Assembly (NCBI GenBank): GCA_025024175.1
Contig: QCXZ01000041.1
Coordinates: 17,789,786 to 17,853,785 of the forward strand
Direction of reading: 5' to 3'
Source of the DNA: Rhyzopertha dominica
Taxonomy: Eukaryota; Arthropoda; Insecta; Coleoptera; Bostrichidae
DNA length: 64,000 bases
In this document: positions 26,001 through 39,900 of the stretch, in pieces
Layout of the letters: every line of letters begins with the position of its first letter
Position numbering within the stretch: the stretch's first letter is position 1
Notes under the pieces: model-generated
What the model saw: only the letters and a program-made list of their open reading frames with translations
Databases searched by the model: none
What the model was told of the DNA's origin: nothing
Made by a program: the position numbers and the translations under genes

Positions 26001-27882
26001 GGTTTGCAATGAATCGTTGTACGGGCGCTGTTTGCCTATCGATATAAGCAACATTATGTGCGAATATGAAAGAGTTACTATGGGGGCTAACCGAGATATG
26101 ATTTTTTTAGTGTTCGAGAGGGCGGTTTCTACCCCTTGGGATGGTTTGCAATGAATCGTTGTACGTGCGCTGTTTGACTGGCGGTATGGGTAACATCGTG
26201 TGCAAATATCAAAGAGTTACTATGGGGGCTAACCGAGATATGATTTTTTTAGTGTTCGAGAGGGCGGTTTCTACCCCTTGGGATGGTTTGCAATGAATCG
26301 TTGTACGGGCGCTGTTTGCCTATCGATATAAGCAACATTATGTGCGAATATGAAAGAGTTACTATGGGGGCTAACCGAGATATGATTTTTTTAGTGTTCG
26401 AGAGGGCGGTTTCTACCCCTTGGGATGGTTTGCAATGAATCGTTGTACGGGCGCTGTTTGGCTGGCGGTATGGGTAACATCGTGTGCAAATATCAAAGAG
26501 TTACTATGGGGGCTAACCGAGATATGAATTTTTTTAGTGTTCGAGAGGGCGGTTTCTACCCCTTGGGATGGTTTGCAATGAATCGTTGTACGGGCGCTGT
26601 TTGCCTATCGATATAAGCAACATTATGTGCGAATATGAAAGAGTTACTATGGGGGCTAACCGAGATATGATTTTTTTAGTGTTCGAGAGGGCGGTTTCTA
26701 CCCCTTGGGATGTTTTGCAATGAATCGTTGTACGGGCGCTGTTTGGCTGGCGGTATGGGTAACATCGTGTGCAAATATCAAAGAGTTACTATGGGGGCTA
26801 ACCGAGATATGATTTTTTTAGTGTTCGAGAGGGCGGTTTCTACCCCTTGGGATGGTTTGCAATGAATCGTTGTACGGGCGCTGTTTGGCTGGCGGTATGG
26901 GTAACATCGTGTGCAAATATCAAAGAGTTACTATGGGGGCTAACCGAGATATGAATTTTTTTAGTGTTCGAGAGGGCGGTTTCTACCCCTTGGGATGGTT
27001 TGCAATGAATCGTTGTATGGGCGCTGTTTGCCTATCGATATAAGCAACATTATGTGCGAATATGAAAGAGTTACTATGGGGGCTAACCGAGATATGATTT
27101 TTTTAGTGTTCGAGAGGGCGGTTTCTACCCCTTGGGATGGTTTGCAATGAATCGTTGTACGGGCGCTGTTTGGCTGGCGGTATGGGTAACATCGTGTGCA
27201 AATATCAAAGAGTTACTATGGGGGCTAACCGAGATATGAATTTTTTTAGTGTTCGAGAGGGCGGTTTCTACCCCTTGGGATGGTTTGCAATGAATCGTTG
27301 TACGGGCGCTGTTTGCCTATCGATATAAGCAACATTATGTGCGAATATGAAAGAGTTACTATGGGGGCTAACCGAGATATGATTTTTTTAGTGTTCGAGA
27401 GGGCGGTTTCTACCCCTTGGGATGTTTTGCAATGAATCGTTGTACGGGCGCTGTTTGGCTGGCGGTATGGGTAACATCGTGTGCAAATATCAAAGAGTTA
27501 CTATGGGGGCTAACCGAGATATGATTTTTTTAGTGTTCGAGAGGGCGGTTTCTACCCCTTGGGATGGTTTGCAATGAATCGTTGTACGGGCGCTGTTTGG
27601 CTGGCGGTATGGGTAACATCGTGTGCAAATATCAAAGAGTTACTATGGGGGCTAACCGAGATATGAATTTTTTTAGTGTTCGAGAGGGCGGTTTCTACCC
27701 CTTGGGATGGTTTGCAATGAATCGTTGTACGGGCGCTGTTTGCCTATCGATATAAGCAACATTATGTGCGAATATGAAAGAGTTACTATGGGGGCTAACC
27801 GAGATATGAATTTTTTAGTGCTCGAGAGGGCGGGTTTTACCCCTTGGGGTGGTTCGCAATGTATCGTTGTACGGGCGCTGTT
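20091..27882 (+). repeat. Sat1 142-bp satellite array, about 55 monomers
   Basis: Head-to-tail monomers of 142 bp (141-143). Landmarks in each are GTTCGAGAGGGCGGTTTC, GATGGTTTGCAATGAATCG, GGGCGCTGTTTG and GAGTTACTATGGGGGCTAAC. A variable window after GCTGTTTG defines monomer types: A (CCTGGTGGTATGGGC), B (GCTGGCGGTATGGGT), C (CCTATCGATATAAGC with ATTATGTGCGAATATGAAAG) and D (GCTGCCGTTATGGGT). Types follow each other in higher-order patterns. Since 142 is not a multiple of 3, the repeated 63-codon frames inside are by-products, not genes. The last monomer (27800-27882) is diverged (GTGCTCGAGAGGGCGGG, GTGGTTCGCAATGTATCG) and runs into the element's terminal region. Confidence 0.98.
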
Positions 27883-28039
27883 ATAAAAATTTGTTTTAGA
27901 ATGTGCTATTTCCTGGTGACTAGGTAGAAGCTAATTACCTATATGAATGAACGGCCATCTACAAAGTTTGTTAGCTCTATAGTATTCGGGTGTTTCCGTA
28001 AAAATTGGCTGCTGGAACTGGCCGCTGTTTTCACACGGG
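27883..28039 (+). mobile_element. Right terminal region of satellite-bearing element, copy 1
   Basis: Non-satellite end that follows Sat1 and stops at CACACGGG, with TA at 28040-28041. It is identical, base for base, to 53850-54006; including the adjoining satellite, the two copies agree over 265 bp (27777-28041 and 53744-54008) and then diverge completely in the flank. Its last 56 bp are the right terminal inverted repeat described for copy 2. The matching left end of this copy is not visible and is probably in or beyond the gap at 19454. Confidence 0.85.
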
Positions 28040-28041
28040 TA

Positions 28042-31000
28042 GTTTTTGTTGTGTCGGGCTTTGTGTAAGTCGATACGGTCTTTAATCCCTGTTATTATTT
28101 GTCAGATTAAATATCATAGCTAACTGAATTTGCCGTGGAGAACTAACGATAACCGGGTATCCCTTCCATTGTGGAATTGTACTCACAAATATGTAGGTAT
28201 AGACTTTGAATAGTAAGTACCTAATTTCCTAGCTGTGCAAAATAATAAATAGGTACCTACTTATAAACATTACGCTACTCATGCTCTAAAGAACAGATAA
28301 TATGAAAATTTTGCTAATGGGCGACAGAACTCAAATTTTTTCGGAATCGGACCCTGCTTCGTCAGTTGCACACGTAATGTAATACAGGGTCAGGCGAAGA
28401 AATATAGGTTCTGCACTTGAAGCAGCTCAACACGCGTTGAGTATTTAAAGCACGTGAAATATTAATAAGCAAACGTAAATCCTGGTTATATAAAATGAAT
28501 GTAATATATTACAGGTACTTATAGAAACATTAATACGTTTGGTTATACTTTATAAAAGGTATGAGAGCTAGACCATTCCCTAAACGACAGTTTAATAAGC
28601 TGCAAACCAATACATTATTGATGTAAACATGGCACTGTTTTGTTTTCCGTGTTGATCATTCAAAAGTTATACAAAATCTGGATTTGTTTTACACAGAATT
28701 GACCCACTCAAGTTAAATAGAAAAAACAGGCAAAAACACATTTGTAAAATGGTCAGTTTGATATCCACGAAATTAAGTAAACAATTGAATGTAGTCTGAA
28801 AATCGATAAAAATTCTTATAGGATAGAATCATGGACTACATAACATTTTGTATAGCAAGTTCGACTATGTTTTCACTAATTACGAATTTTTGCGTGTAAA
28901 TGAGTGACATGTTTTGAGTGTTGCATATTGTAACCTCACAAACAAAAGTTACTCGTATGTTAAATAACAATGTGATTGGCAAATTAGTCCAAACTATAGC
29001 AGTTTCAGAAACGAAAACTGAACGCACGCTACCAAATTTTGTTGTGATTAAAAACCTATATAAATAGATAATAATATATGACCAGATATTTGAATTTTCT
29101 GCAAGGATTATAAGACTGAGTGTCTATAAAGCGCTGAGAACATATGTTTCATAACACGATATTTTAAGGTTTATTTTAGTGTTCAGTAATTACCTATATT
29201 GTTAATAACTTATTAATCGATCAGCAGTTGCATTTCAAGGTTATAGTTAAAATAAATTTACTTGAACGATTACGGATTAAAGGTTCATCTATAGTAGCGT
29301 CACTGTGGTCATCTGTTGAACGATTTGGAGTAGCACAGTGCGTTTTAGCCTGTTTTTTGTATAAAATTGCTAGCTGTATGTACCTATACCGTAGGGTACA
29401 AAAGAATAAGCAAAGAAGTAATTTACTTTTGAGGCATTGCATGTTTTACTAAGGTGATGGCTTAAGTAAGATGTGTACTTTTCCCTAAGCACTTCTTATA
29501 TTTCTTGTACAGTCAGGAGCTTGTAATTTTGAGGTTCAAACTTTTGATCTCTACACAATATATTGTAAAGCTGCTGTTTGGCATATTTTCGTATAAATTT
29601 TTGACTCAGAGTAAATGATTGGATATGTTCGTTTTTTTTTAACACGGATCATATTTATCAAGCGGCAATTAGACCCAAAAGATATGATTCCTGTCCAATT
29701 TGATAAACATCAAAGTCGTTCGTTTGTTAGAGTATTTCGAAAACGTTTGGTATTTGATAGGTAGTGTTTTAATTTTCTCATCCATACCTTTTGTGCCAGC
29801 CTTTTTAAAAAAAGCCCATATCACACCGTTGTGAAATAATAATAATAATAGCGTAGTACATTATAGGTGTGCAACACTGTTTTGAATGGCACGTAAGGAA
29901 ATTATATTTCATATCATTCATATAGGTATCGCAACAAACTCTATTATCACAGGAACTCTTTCGGGGATCGGGGTGTCACTCTGAACTTAAAAGATACCTA
30001 TATATCCAGCATGCTGTTGGCCTGTTTTCAAACTTATTTTTATTTTTAAATACTGTTTGCTTCTGTTGATACCTACTCAATGAGTTGAATTGTCCTATAA
30101 TTAAAATCTAGTTTATATCATTTTTATTTCTTAGTTCCGCTTGTTATTTGTGAATTGCAAATATACTTATCATTGATGCTTTTCAAAGATATATGTCCTT
30201 GCATTCACAATTGACTTTGTGAATATAAAAAAACCTGAGTGGCTTCTATTAAGAGGTGTAAAAAGTAAATCCAAGAGCGTCAATTGGCGTCATTAAGTCT
30301 TCGTCTTAATGCTATATTAAAGCAATTCATTAACAGATTGTCGGTCTTCTTTTCCCGAGAGGCGTTTAGGACCATTTGGACCAAAGTGGATAATAAATTT
30401 AGCGATGATCACAAAGGCCGCATGTGTTTGGTGTAGCGCCTTTTAAGTGAGTGGTATGTTCGTAAGTCCATAAAACTGTCCAGCAATAATACGTTCTGTT
30501 CTAGTAGAGTTTCAGGAAATGTAATACTTAACAGATAGTTTCCTTGAGGTTCGCTCTATTTATTTTAGAATATATATTTTTTCTATTCAGTATACGTTAT
30601 TCATACAAATTACGTATAAATGACGTGTTTTAGAAGTATATAATATGTATCTTTCTGAAATAATAGTCATTTGATTATTTTCCATTCGCTTTCATCAGCG
30701 AAAATAGTTTATATTAATAATGTAGACGTCCAGTGGTACTGGTACTTATTTATCCTCTAATTTGAGAGACGTTCAATGTTAACAAAAAATGTTAAAAGCT
30801 GAAGAATACAATTTTCTATTATTGACCGCTCATATTTTCCTGTTTGGCCAACAGAAATATGTAATCACAGAACATTTGACAGAAACAAAAATATATATTT
30901 CGTAAAGGCTTTCTGTGTAAGTATCCTACAACGCTCACATACTTTATACGTTCTTGAGATTGCATCATATCGTTTCTGGCTCTATGCATATTTTGGAAAA

Positions 31001-31585
31001 TCGTTTCTCTTCCACTCCGTCAACTTTTTGCATTTTCCTGTGTAGTAGCTTTCTTTAACTTTATTATTTTGTCTGTTTTATATTTTATCTTTAACCCAAA
31101 TTTTAAATCCATATCTTTCTATGCCCTTGTATACTTTTATTTACATATTGCTTGTAGGAGCTGCCTAAATGACCGCAAGCAGTGAGGTTTGATCAAACAA
31201 TACCATGAACGATACACATTTACAAATACATAAAAATTTGTTAAGTTTATTATAAATATGGTTCAATCCCTGTTGCATGCGTGTCATATTTGTTCCAACG
31301 CCTGCGCCCTTCTCAAAAAATTGCTTGAAATAATCTTTGTTGCGTGTTTTTAGTTGTGTTTGTATGGTGTCTGAATCTGTTCTAGTGTACCATTTATATA
31401 GCAATGTTAAGACGATTTTCGGATCTGAAACTACACTGTCATACTACTTTAATAGAAACGAACACATATACTTCTGTTTTTAAGAGTTGATCGAAAGAAG
31501 TTGGTCACTATGCCGTAGAAATTGTATAGGTATATACTGATGATGTAATCAGTTTTTAACTTGTCACTTTGGCTACATAACATTA
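28042..31585. other. Intergenic DNA, nothing recognised
   Basis: AT-rich sequence after the satellite. Short open frames at 28836-29027, 29221-29452 and 31165-31404 have no domain signal, and two of them overlap on opposite strands. A short AAT run lies near 29838. A lone transposon-like edge (ATACAGGGTCAGGCGAAG, about 28382) has no partner. Confidence 0.4.
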
Positions 31586-31945
31586 CGAAGTCGCAGAAGG
31601 GCCACATGCATTTTTATTTTTTAATTCCTCCGTAAACCTCGAAACTCTGAGATTAATCTTGGAATTTCATCTTTAATGTTGGAATCTGAGTTTAATCTCT
31701 GAATTCCGACTTTAGTCTCAGAATTCTGACCTTGAATTAGGAAATTCGACTATACGTCAAAGTAAGAATTCCGAGATGAATGTCGGAATTCCGACTTTAT
31801 TTTCGGAATTACATGCAACTTTGTTTCCAAAATTAACCTTGCAATTTCGACTTTAATTTCGGAATTCTGATTTTAATCTCAGAATTCCGATACTAAAGTA
31901 GGAATTTAAAAGAAAAAAAATATACGTGGCCGTTCTACGCCTTCT
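31586..31945. mobile_element. Inverted-repeat element with internal GAATTC minisatellite, 360 bp
   Basis: The ends are inverted repeats of about 40 bp: CGAAGTCGCAGAAGGGCCAC on the left and AGAAGGCGTAGAACGGCCAC as the reverse complement on the right, each followed by a T-rich tract and AATTCC. TA lies outside both ends (31584-31585, 31946-31947). The whole interior (about 31630-31908) is a degenerate tandem array of roughly 20-22 bp built on TCGGAATTCCGACTTTAATC, rich in the palindrome GAATTC. There is no coding capacity. It is a second, much smaller example in this window of an inverted-repeat element filled with tandem repeats. Confidence 0.75.
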
Positions 31946-31947
31946 TA

Positions 31948-34900
31948 TAATACCACATCGTAAGATAAAAAATATCGAAGATTATTTGGATATGCATAGG
32001 TATATAGCTATAGCTGCAGTCAGCTAAATGTTTATTGATCTGATCTAGTGAATAATGGGAGCACCAATCTGCACGTGGTCGTCGTTGAAATAGGCAACAT
32101 AATTTATTTTAATTTTTCAGCATTCTGTATTGTGCATTGCATGTATACATCCGAAATAAAGTACATCAGTTATATAGTTATATAGGGAGCATAATGCACT
32201 GTTAATATAATTTTCTAACCTATTTTAAATTTTTAGGAGCTTCAACAATCGAGAATGAACAATAAATTTTTCATTTTTCATCGACGTTTCGGTGCCTTAA
32301 TTGCGCATTCCTTGGGATTAAATTGTGATAAAACGAAAATCGACTGAACAACGGAAATGTATTTGAGTTGAAAAGTGGCAAAATAATCTCATGGCGATAG
32401 ACATTGGACCATACAGGAACAAGTCAGGGAAACCAAAGGACTAATCAACTAAGGAATCTAGCAATCCAGAAAACCCTAGCGCACGCTTCCTGTTTGTTTA
32501 TTGCTATTGTCCATCTAAAATACGGATTTTATGATTACACAGATATTGAATACTGATGTAGGTAGTATACTGCAGAAGCAGATATATATTATGATAGAAC
32601 ACTATAAACATTGTATGAGAAAATTTGTAAAATTTCAAGCTTTTAAAACTATAAAAATACAGTGAACCATAGCAAATTTGCTATTTTTGTCATTCCTAAT
32701 AAACATTTTATCGTTATCTAATATATGATTCTAAAGTATCTAAACTGTTTTTGAAATATCTGTATATAAAATGTCATTAAATGGTGAGACTTGATTTCAG
32801 AATTGAAACTTCTTGGTATATAGTTTATATTACGATCTGGTTAGAATAGTGCATTACTTAGTTGTATGAGATCCAGCACACGCTGGAAATTATATTGTGC
32901 TTTGTGGTTTAATATTATGATAAACTGGTTGACATCTGCCCACATCTTTTTTAATCAAGAGTGCAGGTTTTCTTTTTACGTTACAATATGTTTATTGTAC
33001 CTCTTCGATCATATACCTATCATGACGCAGTTGTGCCCGTTCTACCGAGATGAAGACATCCAGAGCCAGATCATCCGTCAATACCCTCTTCAGATGACAA
33101 AGCCTTTTATATCTTTGTTCAGGTAGATGCGAACGGGAGGGCACAGTTTCCCGCTGCGATTTCAGCTTAGTACCTTAAAAGGCACCGTTTACATTCTGTT
33201 TTGCTTTTGTCCACGGTGATCTGTACAAACATTTTGGTCGCAGTGCCCCATTGTGCTCGAGTACTTTGCGTTTGTTGCTCTTTTTGCGGCGTGCGCTGTG
33301 CTATTGTTGGGGCGAATGGTTGCGACATATTTGGAGCGTGGGTCGAATTAGTATTTGACGCAAGCGGTCACCAAAATGAAAGCTTTGTCAGTTTTTCGGC
33401 TTTTCGAAAGTATGCATTAGAAACTTACGAGTAGCTGCTTTTTGCATGGGCACTTGTTTGTTTCACCTTTGCTGCAGTTTCCATTAAGTTACCAATTGCT
33501 GGAAGAATGCATTCTAAATTTAGTTGTAAAACTTTTGTTCGTAGAGTAAAAATCGCTAACCTCTTTTATCAGTGCAGGATTTTCAATTCCTTCGCTAGAT
33601 TGGGATTTTTGCAGACTTTAAAAAGTTTTTCATATACCAATATACCATTCAGAGAAATAAAGATTTATTTTTTTGTAATTTTTCAGTTTATAGTCCAAAA
33701 CTTGAAATTTTATTTTTTTGTTGCAGTTTAAATATAACGTTTGAATTTCATTTTATCAAAAACATTATTACGATAATCCATTTTTTTAACAGAAGTACAG
33801 TGACGTGTTCGGCCTCTTGATACTGGAAAAGAGTGTTCATTTTTTAGTATTACTGGTACTGACGATCTTTTTTCTTTCATTATTTCTTCATTAAAGTTTC
33901 TTTCAATAAAAAAACATTACATTAATTATTATGCCTTGATATTGAACCTACAATATTATGTACTTATATAACTATGTGAGGGAAACAATAATATATTCAG
34001 TTTTTAATTTTAATCTATGTGTAGCTACTTGTGGTACTGAATTCAAATTAGGTAATTTATAAATGCGCATGTTTTACAGTTCGTAAACGCATTGTATTGA
34101 GCAGAGGAAAATAATTTCAGGAATATTTAATATAATATTTGTACAATAAAAGGAAGATATAAGTATATCTTTTTAGCTTTAAGTGGTTGTTACCCCATTC
34201 CAGTGTCACTTACTGTATAGTATGCTAATATAAAATATGCAAAACCTACTAAAATGTATGTGTGTATCACAGTAAAGTTTTACGCACTTACAGTAACGAT
34301 GTTAAACCTTTTGGGTTACCCTAATGTTTCTGATAAAATCAAAATCGTAGCTGCTGCCAAACTGTAAAAGAACTAAGTATATTTTAAGTTTTGGCCTATA
34401 AAAAATCCAGCTTGATAGTACCAACCATAAATGTGACACCCTACACTTAAGTCAAGTACACATTTCTACTTCGGTCATTTGAAGGGCGGAATCATATAAC
34501 GTCCCAGCTCTTGGCATTTTGGTTAACTATTTAAGGGTGAGGCATAGCCTCTTAAAATTGCTAGGAAACTGAAAGAGAATTAAACTTTAATAAAAAACCG
34601 AACATAAGAAGGATTGGAAGAATATATCAGCTCCAACAAACCTGAAATTGAAGTGATTCCTGACATGTTGAACGAATTGTACAGAAAAAATAAGATATTA
34701 ATATTTCTTTCAATTATTATATTACAAAACACATACAACTTCTCACGACTGCTTAAATTAAACGCGAAACACCTNCCTTTTCTCAAAANGCTGCATTTTT
34801 TTTAAAGCTCAGTGGCTGCGTGGTATAATTTCTTACAGTACAAATTACAAATTCAGTACCGGAATATTTTATGTTAAGGAGTTACTGCTAGTTCCATTAT

Positions 34901-36573
34901 GTATTTGATCTAATTTCATTTATCATATCAGAAGAATAATACATTTTTTAATAAAAAAGACGAATAACTTAGCTTATTTTTATACAATACCGTAGTTGCA
35001 TGCGTTTCACATTATTCTTCTTTATACTTAAAACAAATACTTGTTTGTTTTACAGTAAATTACATACTAAAGTTTTAGTTACGTACTTATTTGTTTTTAA
35101 TTGTTTCGTATAAGCCTTTTATTGTTATTTTTTTTTATCTTTATACTTCTTAATTTCGTACTGCTGCGTAAGTGCTTTGTCACTTTGTCAACAACCATAG
35201 TATGGGAGTATAAATCAATCACTCGTATGTGATGGGCAGAAATATGAAATGTGATGGCAATAATTATTATAAATTCTACTTGCGGGTCACTTTTAATTTT
35301 GAGAAATAAGTCGCACACTCCGTAAGCTCATTTCAAGGTTAACTGCATTCCAAACTCTTAACATGTTTAATGTTGCTAATAATGTTCGACTGAACTTGCT
35401 TGTGCACTTATCGATAAAATGAGACAGGTGGTTTCAAATCCATGAACGCATTAATATATATCAAGGACAGCCTTCGATAATGGATCTCCCATTTTCGGGG
35501 TTATCAATCTTCCCGCCAGGCAACATTGTCAGGTGAGAAACATAATAACTACACAGAAACCCTCTTAATTCAAAAAACAACGGCCGATGTACTCTGTCAA
35601 AGTCAGGCTATCTATTTTAAATAAATAGCGAAACTGCTTGCCTTTCCATCTGAAGATGATTATCTTTACGGCTGTTCAACTGTTTTATTGGTATTAAAAT
35701 AAAAAAGGAAAAGAAATAAATTGTAATATGAGTGACCCTTGTCGTGTGCTGTCACTTGACCTGGCGCCAGAGTGTGGTGTGTCCGTTCCTCCAGACTGTG
35801 CCATGAGAACAGTGCCCTGTACGGAAGCTTTATTTACGAGTGCGTCACCCTGATGCGTATAATAACTTAGATCTATCTGGAGACACTAAACCAATAGCGA
35901 ATACAGTGTTTTCGTAAAGTAATTAATAAACTTCCCATACATTAAATAAATATTTTTTCGAAAAATTCTAAAATCCCTCTAGTTTAATTTATATTTGTGT
36001 ATTTTGTCGATTGAATTTAGTACACACAGATAAGATATAAAGTCATCGATGTTTATGATTTAGGAGCAAGCATTTTTTAGATAACTCATCTATAAGTTAA
36101 ATTAACGATAAAGATAAGGTTTACTGTTTTACCACATTAAAAATAATCACTCATCGACAATAAAGGTTAAAAATATGTCGAATAAGATGCATGATACCGA
36201 CTTTTAAAATCTAAAAGCAGGATGGTCCAAAAAAGACATTTGACAGCCGTGTCTGTAGATGACACCATGTGTAAATGTAACAGGCTTACTAATATATTTG
36301 TATTCCTTGACCAAAAAAGCCCCAAATACAAAAATTCTATCAAATATTTTAATACTTACAAGAAATATTACAATATATGTAAGACAAAATCTGAAATTTA
36401 ACATGATCCTTCCATAAATTTTGAACAAGCCGATTTTAATTTTTGAGAGTATTTTTATTCCGTTTATTAATTGTTTTTGACATAATATCGAGATTTTTTA
36501 ATAGCAAGCCCTACTTTTTTCAGCAGAAATCGATGTATCTCGTTTTTTTAAATATATTTCACAAGTAGATAAG
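31948..36573. other. Intergenic DNA, nothing firm
   Basis: No gene recognised; frames at 32866-33126, 33201-33434 and 33507-33731 have no domain I know. Near 32279-32305 the minus strand reads GGCACCGAAACGTCGATG, a word common in retroelement 3' ends. Ambiguous bases lie near 34775-34790. A GC-richer patch at 35740-35860 has no coding signal. Confidence 0.35.
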
Positions 36574-36945
36574 TGTTCAGAAGTTATGACAAGAAATCAA
36601 CAAAACGGTTTATAAGAAAAATGGGACACCTCATAATAAGTGCAAATTGTTTCAGATTACACCAAGGTTCGTTACACACATCTTTTATTTGAAGCATAGT
36701 TCAGAAGTTATGGTACAAAAATTGTCAGTGTATCGTTAATGAATTTTATGATAAAATGCTTTGCAGCTCTAGTGCATAGTATTAAAAATTTTGGTGAATT
36801 CTTCTAGTCAAAGTTGTGGAAAATGAATTTTCGCTTAGTCTGAAACGAATTTCAGTTATTGTAGGATATACAATTTCACTTGAGCTAAGTCAAACTATAT
36901 TTTTACATTATGCGTTGATGATGATCTTGTCATGACTTCTGAACA
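36574..36945. repeat. Imperfect inverted-repeat pair, possible MITE
   Basis: TGTTCAGAAGTTATGACAAGA at 36574-36594 is matched by its reverse complement at 36925-36945 with one mismatch in 21. A partial third copy (GTTCAGAAGTTATGG) lies near 36699. The spacing (372 bp) and lack of coding fit a small non-autonomous element, but no target duplication was found and the true ends may lie further out. Confidence 0.4.
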
Positions 36946-39900
36946 GTAGGTACTTGGTAGTCCCCACTTGCGGTTTAAAGACGGTAACGATGACATCATA
37001 TCTCAAAAACAAATACCCTCTTAAAAAGACAGGAAGCAAGGCGTAAGAGCAGTTTTGTGCGTATCTCCTCAGTACCTATTTGAATTGTTTCTATATTTTT
37101 TGGTACCTGCTGGTAATTTGTGTATAGTATTTTCCTCACATGGAGTTGAAATTAGTAACCAACATATGAATACATTACAGAAATATAATCTGTACTGTTA
37201 ACACGCTACCAAAGGCATAAACGCTGAAAGGATATTTAAGGATTTCAGATTTGTAATAAATTGCCTACTGATTTTTTTGCGTCAGTTTGAAAGCAATTTC
37301 AGCTATACCGTGGTATTCTATTGAAATTGTTATGCTTTCCCATTTTCATTGTAATATTTTTCCATGTTCTCTCAGTTTCTTGGGATTGTAGAAAAGATCC
37401 CTTGAATTCTTCAACATTTTTGTAAGATCTACATACATACAAGCAAATTTGAAAATCTAACCCGTAAAGGGTTGTATAAATATGACTATTTTTGGTATTA
37501 TATAACCGACGATTTTTGTTTAAAATACATAAAACATAAATTCCGGAAATTTATTAATAACGGAAGGATCAGTAGAAAATTAGATAGCAATGCCATCTCT
37601 CTGCATTACACTGACACTATGACAAAGCCACCTAGCTGTCATTACGGAAACTGCTTCCTGAAGGAAGTAACCTGTAGTCTGACAAGTTGGCATGCTCCTG
37701 TATACTTCAACTTGACAACAGGCCTCCACAGTAAGCCTTTGGTATATAGGCAAAACGAGTTCCAAGCCATGCTGTCTGCACTAGACCTAGACTGCACTAA
37801 TGAGCTATTATAATAGCGAATTGAGAGAAAGAGGCTATTTGTAAAATGGTTTACACTTCTAACAGGCTGCACGGTAATACAAAGTCTGTGTACTAAATTA
37901 TAAATAATTAATTACCGTTATGTGATTCTACTCGAGTCCGTTTCTCTTTGTACGCGCAACCTTGATTGTTCCTTTGTACAAGACCTACTCTATGGTAATA
38001 CATAGGAATACCTTTTCGTTCAGTGAATATAAATTTTGGGATTCTGTAACTCTCCCTGATTAATACGTCTCTAAGCAATTTTTGGCTTTCGTCGCCACTG
38101 TTTTGACATTCATTACACGACCCAAATGATGTGGAACGACCAAATGGGAACCCTCTGTGTGGTTTGTACGGCAGTAAAAATCTATCCCCGGCAATTAAAA
38201 GTGGCCAAGTTTTTAGAGCATGCGGAACCCATAAATTTGGGTTAGTTAAAGGAAGTGAGGTAGCCGATGAGTTCTATAAAGGGATTTATGGCGCCGAAGA
38301 GCAAAAAGCCGAGTGTGTGCGATGATCGGTCTCGTTGTTTGAACATAGTTTATTAGGATGTTCCAGTTTTGTAGATGTTTGCACAAAAACTTTTCTTGTA
38401 TATCTGGCGCGTTCGATTTTTGGGTCTACGTCATACCTAATTATTGTTACTTATGGTGACTTCCACAGCCACTTTGACAATCTATGTTCTGCCTAATACC
38501 GATTATGTAACGCATTAATTATATCACCTGTCTGTTTTTTTTAAATCTCGATTTCTATTTATCCTTATCAATCGATATGTTTGTATTTGTGGCATAGATT
38601 ATTGATGAACGCCCAAAGATCGATCGCGACATGAATAAAAACGCACGTAAATCCTTTGTTTTATTATATTCACCTAATCATTAAAAATCGGGCAATAACA
38701 GGAGAAATAGCTTATTAGTAAACACAAAGTAATGAGGAAATATACATATTACTATGTATACAGACATAATTAACATCTCTGGATACAGGAAAATTCTCAT
38801 TATGTTGAACAGCGAAAACCCTATTGAAATTCGGGTTTAATGTATGGTGCGTGACATCATAGGGTTGGGCAACAGTTCTTAGTTCGCATATTTTTTATGT
38901 TTTTACTGGTTCAGGTTATCTCAGTTTCCTTCTAATTCCATCAAGATAATGTTGAATAAACCGCATTGAGAGATTCGCGCAATTCTTCAATTGTTTCAAC
39001 AAGGCGGAACGCATCTTCATGACGTGAGGGAAGTGCGGAATTATTTAAATGAAGTTTATCGGAACTCCTGGATTGGAATAAACGGACCAGTTCTATGTCC
39101 ACTCGATCTCCCGATCTCTCAGTTTAAATTTTTTTATGGGGAACAAATAAGTTTACTCCTGAAATTATAGAGTGGAAGACCTTAGAGAAGCCGTTGAAGC
39201 AGCATTTATGGGAATCGATAGGTCTTCTATTAGAAAAGCGTCACTCTCTGTTTTGAAACGGTGCAATACACGAATTGTGTCTTTTTTGAACATTATTTGC
39301 AATTATTATCTATTTGTACCCTGCTTTAGTTTTTGAACATGTATTTATATTTATACCTATTTAGGTATTTAACAGTACTTTGACTTTATTACAGAAGTAA
39401 AAATCAATCGATTCATCAAAAGTTATTGAAATAGTTTGTTTTACATTTTAGACTAAAATATTTCATTTCTCCATGGCTAACTACATTAAAATCAGAATAA
39501 ATAAAAAATAGCCATGACTACCAACTACAGCTTACTTGTGAATCTGTACGACTTTGTACTTTATCGGATTAGGGGCATATATTTTTGTGTTTAGATTTTT
39601 ATAAACAAAAATAAAAATAGTCATGTTAGAGGAATAAATAGGTATTGCCTTATCAAAAAAAAGGTGCATTAAAAACTAGGCTCACTAAACATAAAAAAGC
39701 TTACCTGCATATAAATAGAAACAACAGACAAAACCACTAATTCTAACACTCACATTAATCTATTATATTCTGTGATAATTACCTCCACAAAAATGGACTA
39801 TATACCTTACTTTGTATATGAACGCATTGTCCTCAAATCAACTACCTGTCTAGTGAAATGGTTATAAACATCTCTTACATACACAAGCTGTTGCTGAAAA

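Noticed and set aside
26425..27755. Repeated 63-codon open frames with near-identical peptides in Sat1 (also at 21028, 21455, 22024 and 52251-53155)
   Set aside because: They follow from the satellite sequence. The 142-bp period is not a multiple of 3, frames break at each monomer boundary, and both orientations give similar frames.
20091..27882. CENP-B-box-like word in Sat1 (ATCGTTGTACGGGC)
   Set aside because: It has TCGTTG and CGGG, but the spacing is two bases short of the canonical box and the invariant TTCG is absent. Centromere function cannot be inferred from this.
37472..37813. 113-codon plus-strand frame
   Set aside because: No domain or signal peptide; antisense frames of similar length overlap it; AT-rich surroundings without splice or promoter evidence.
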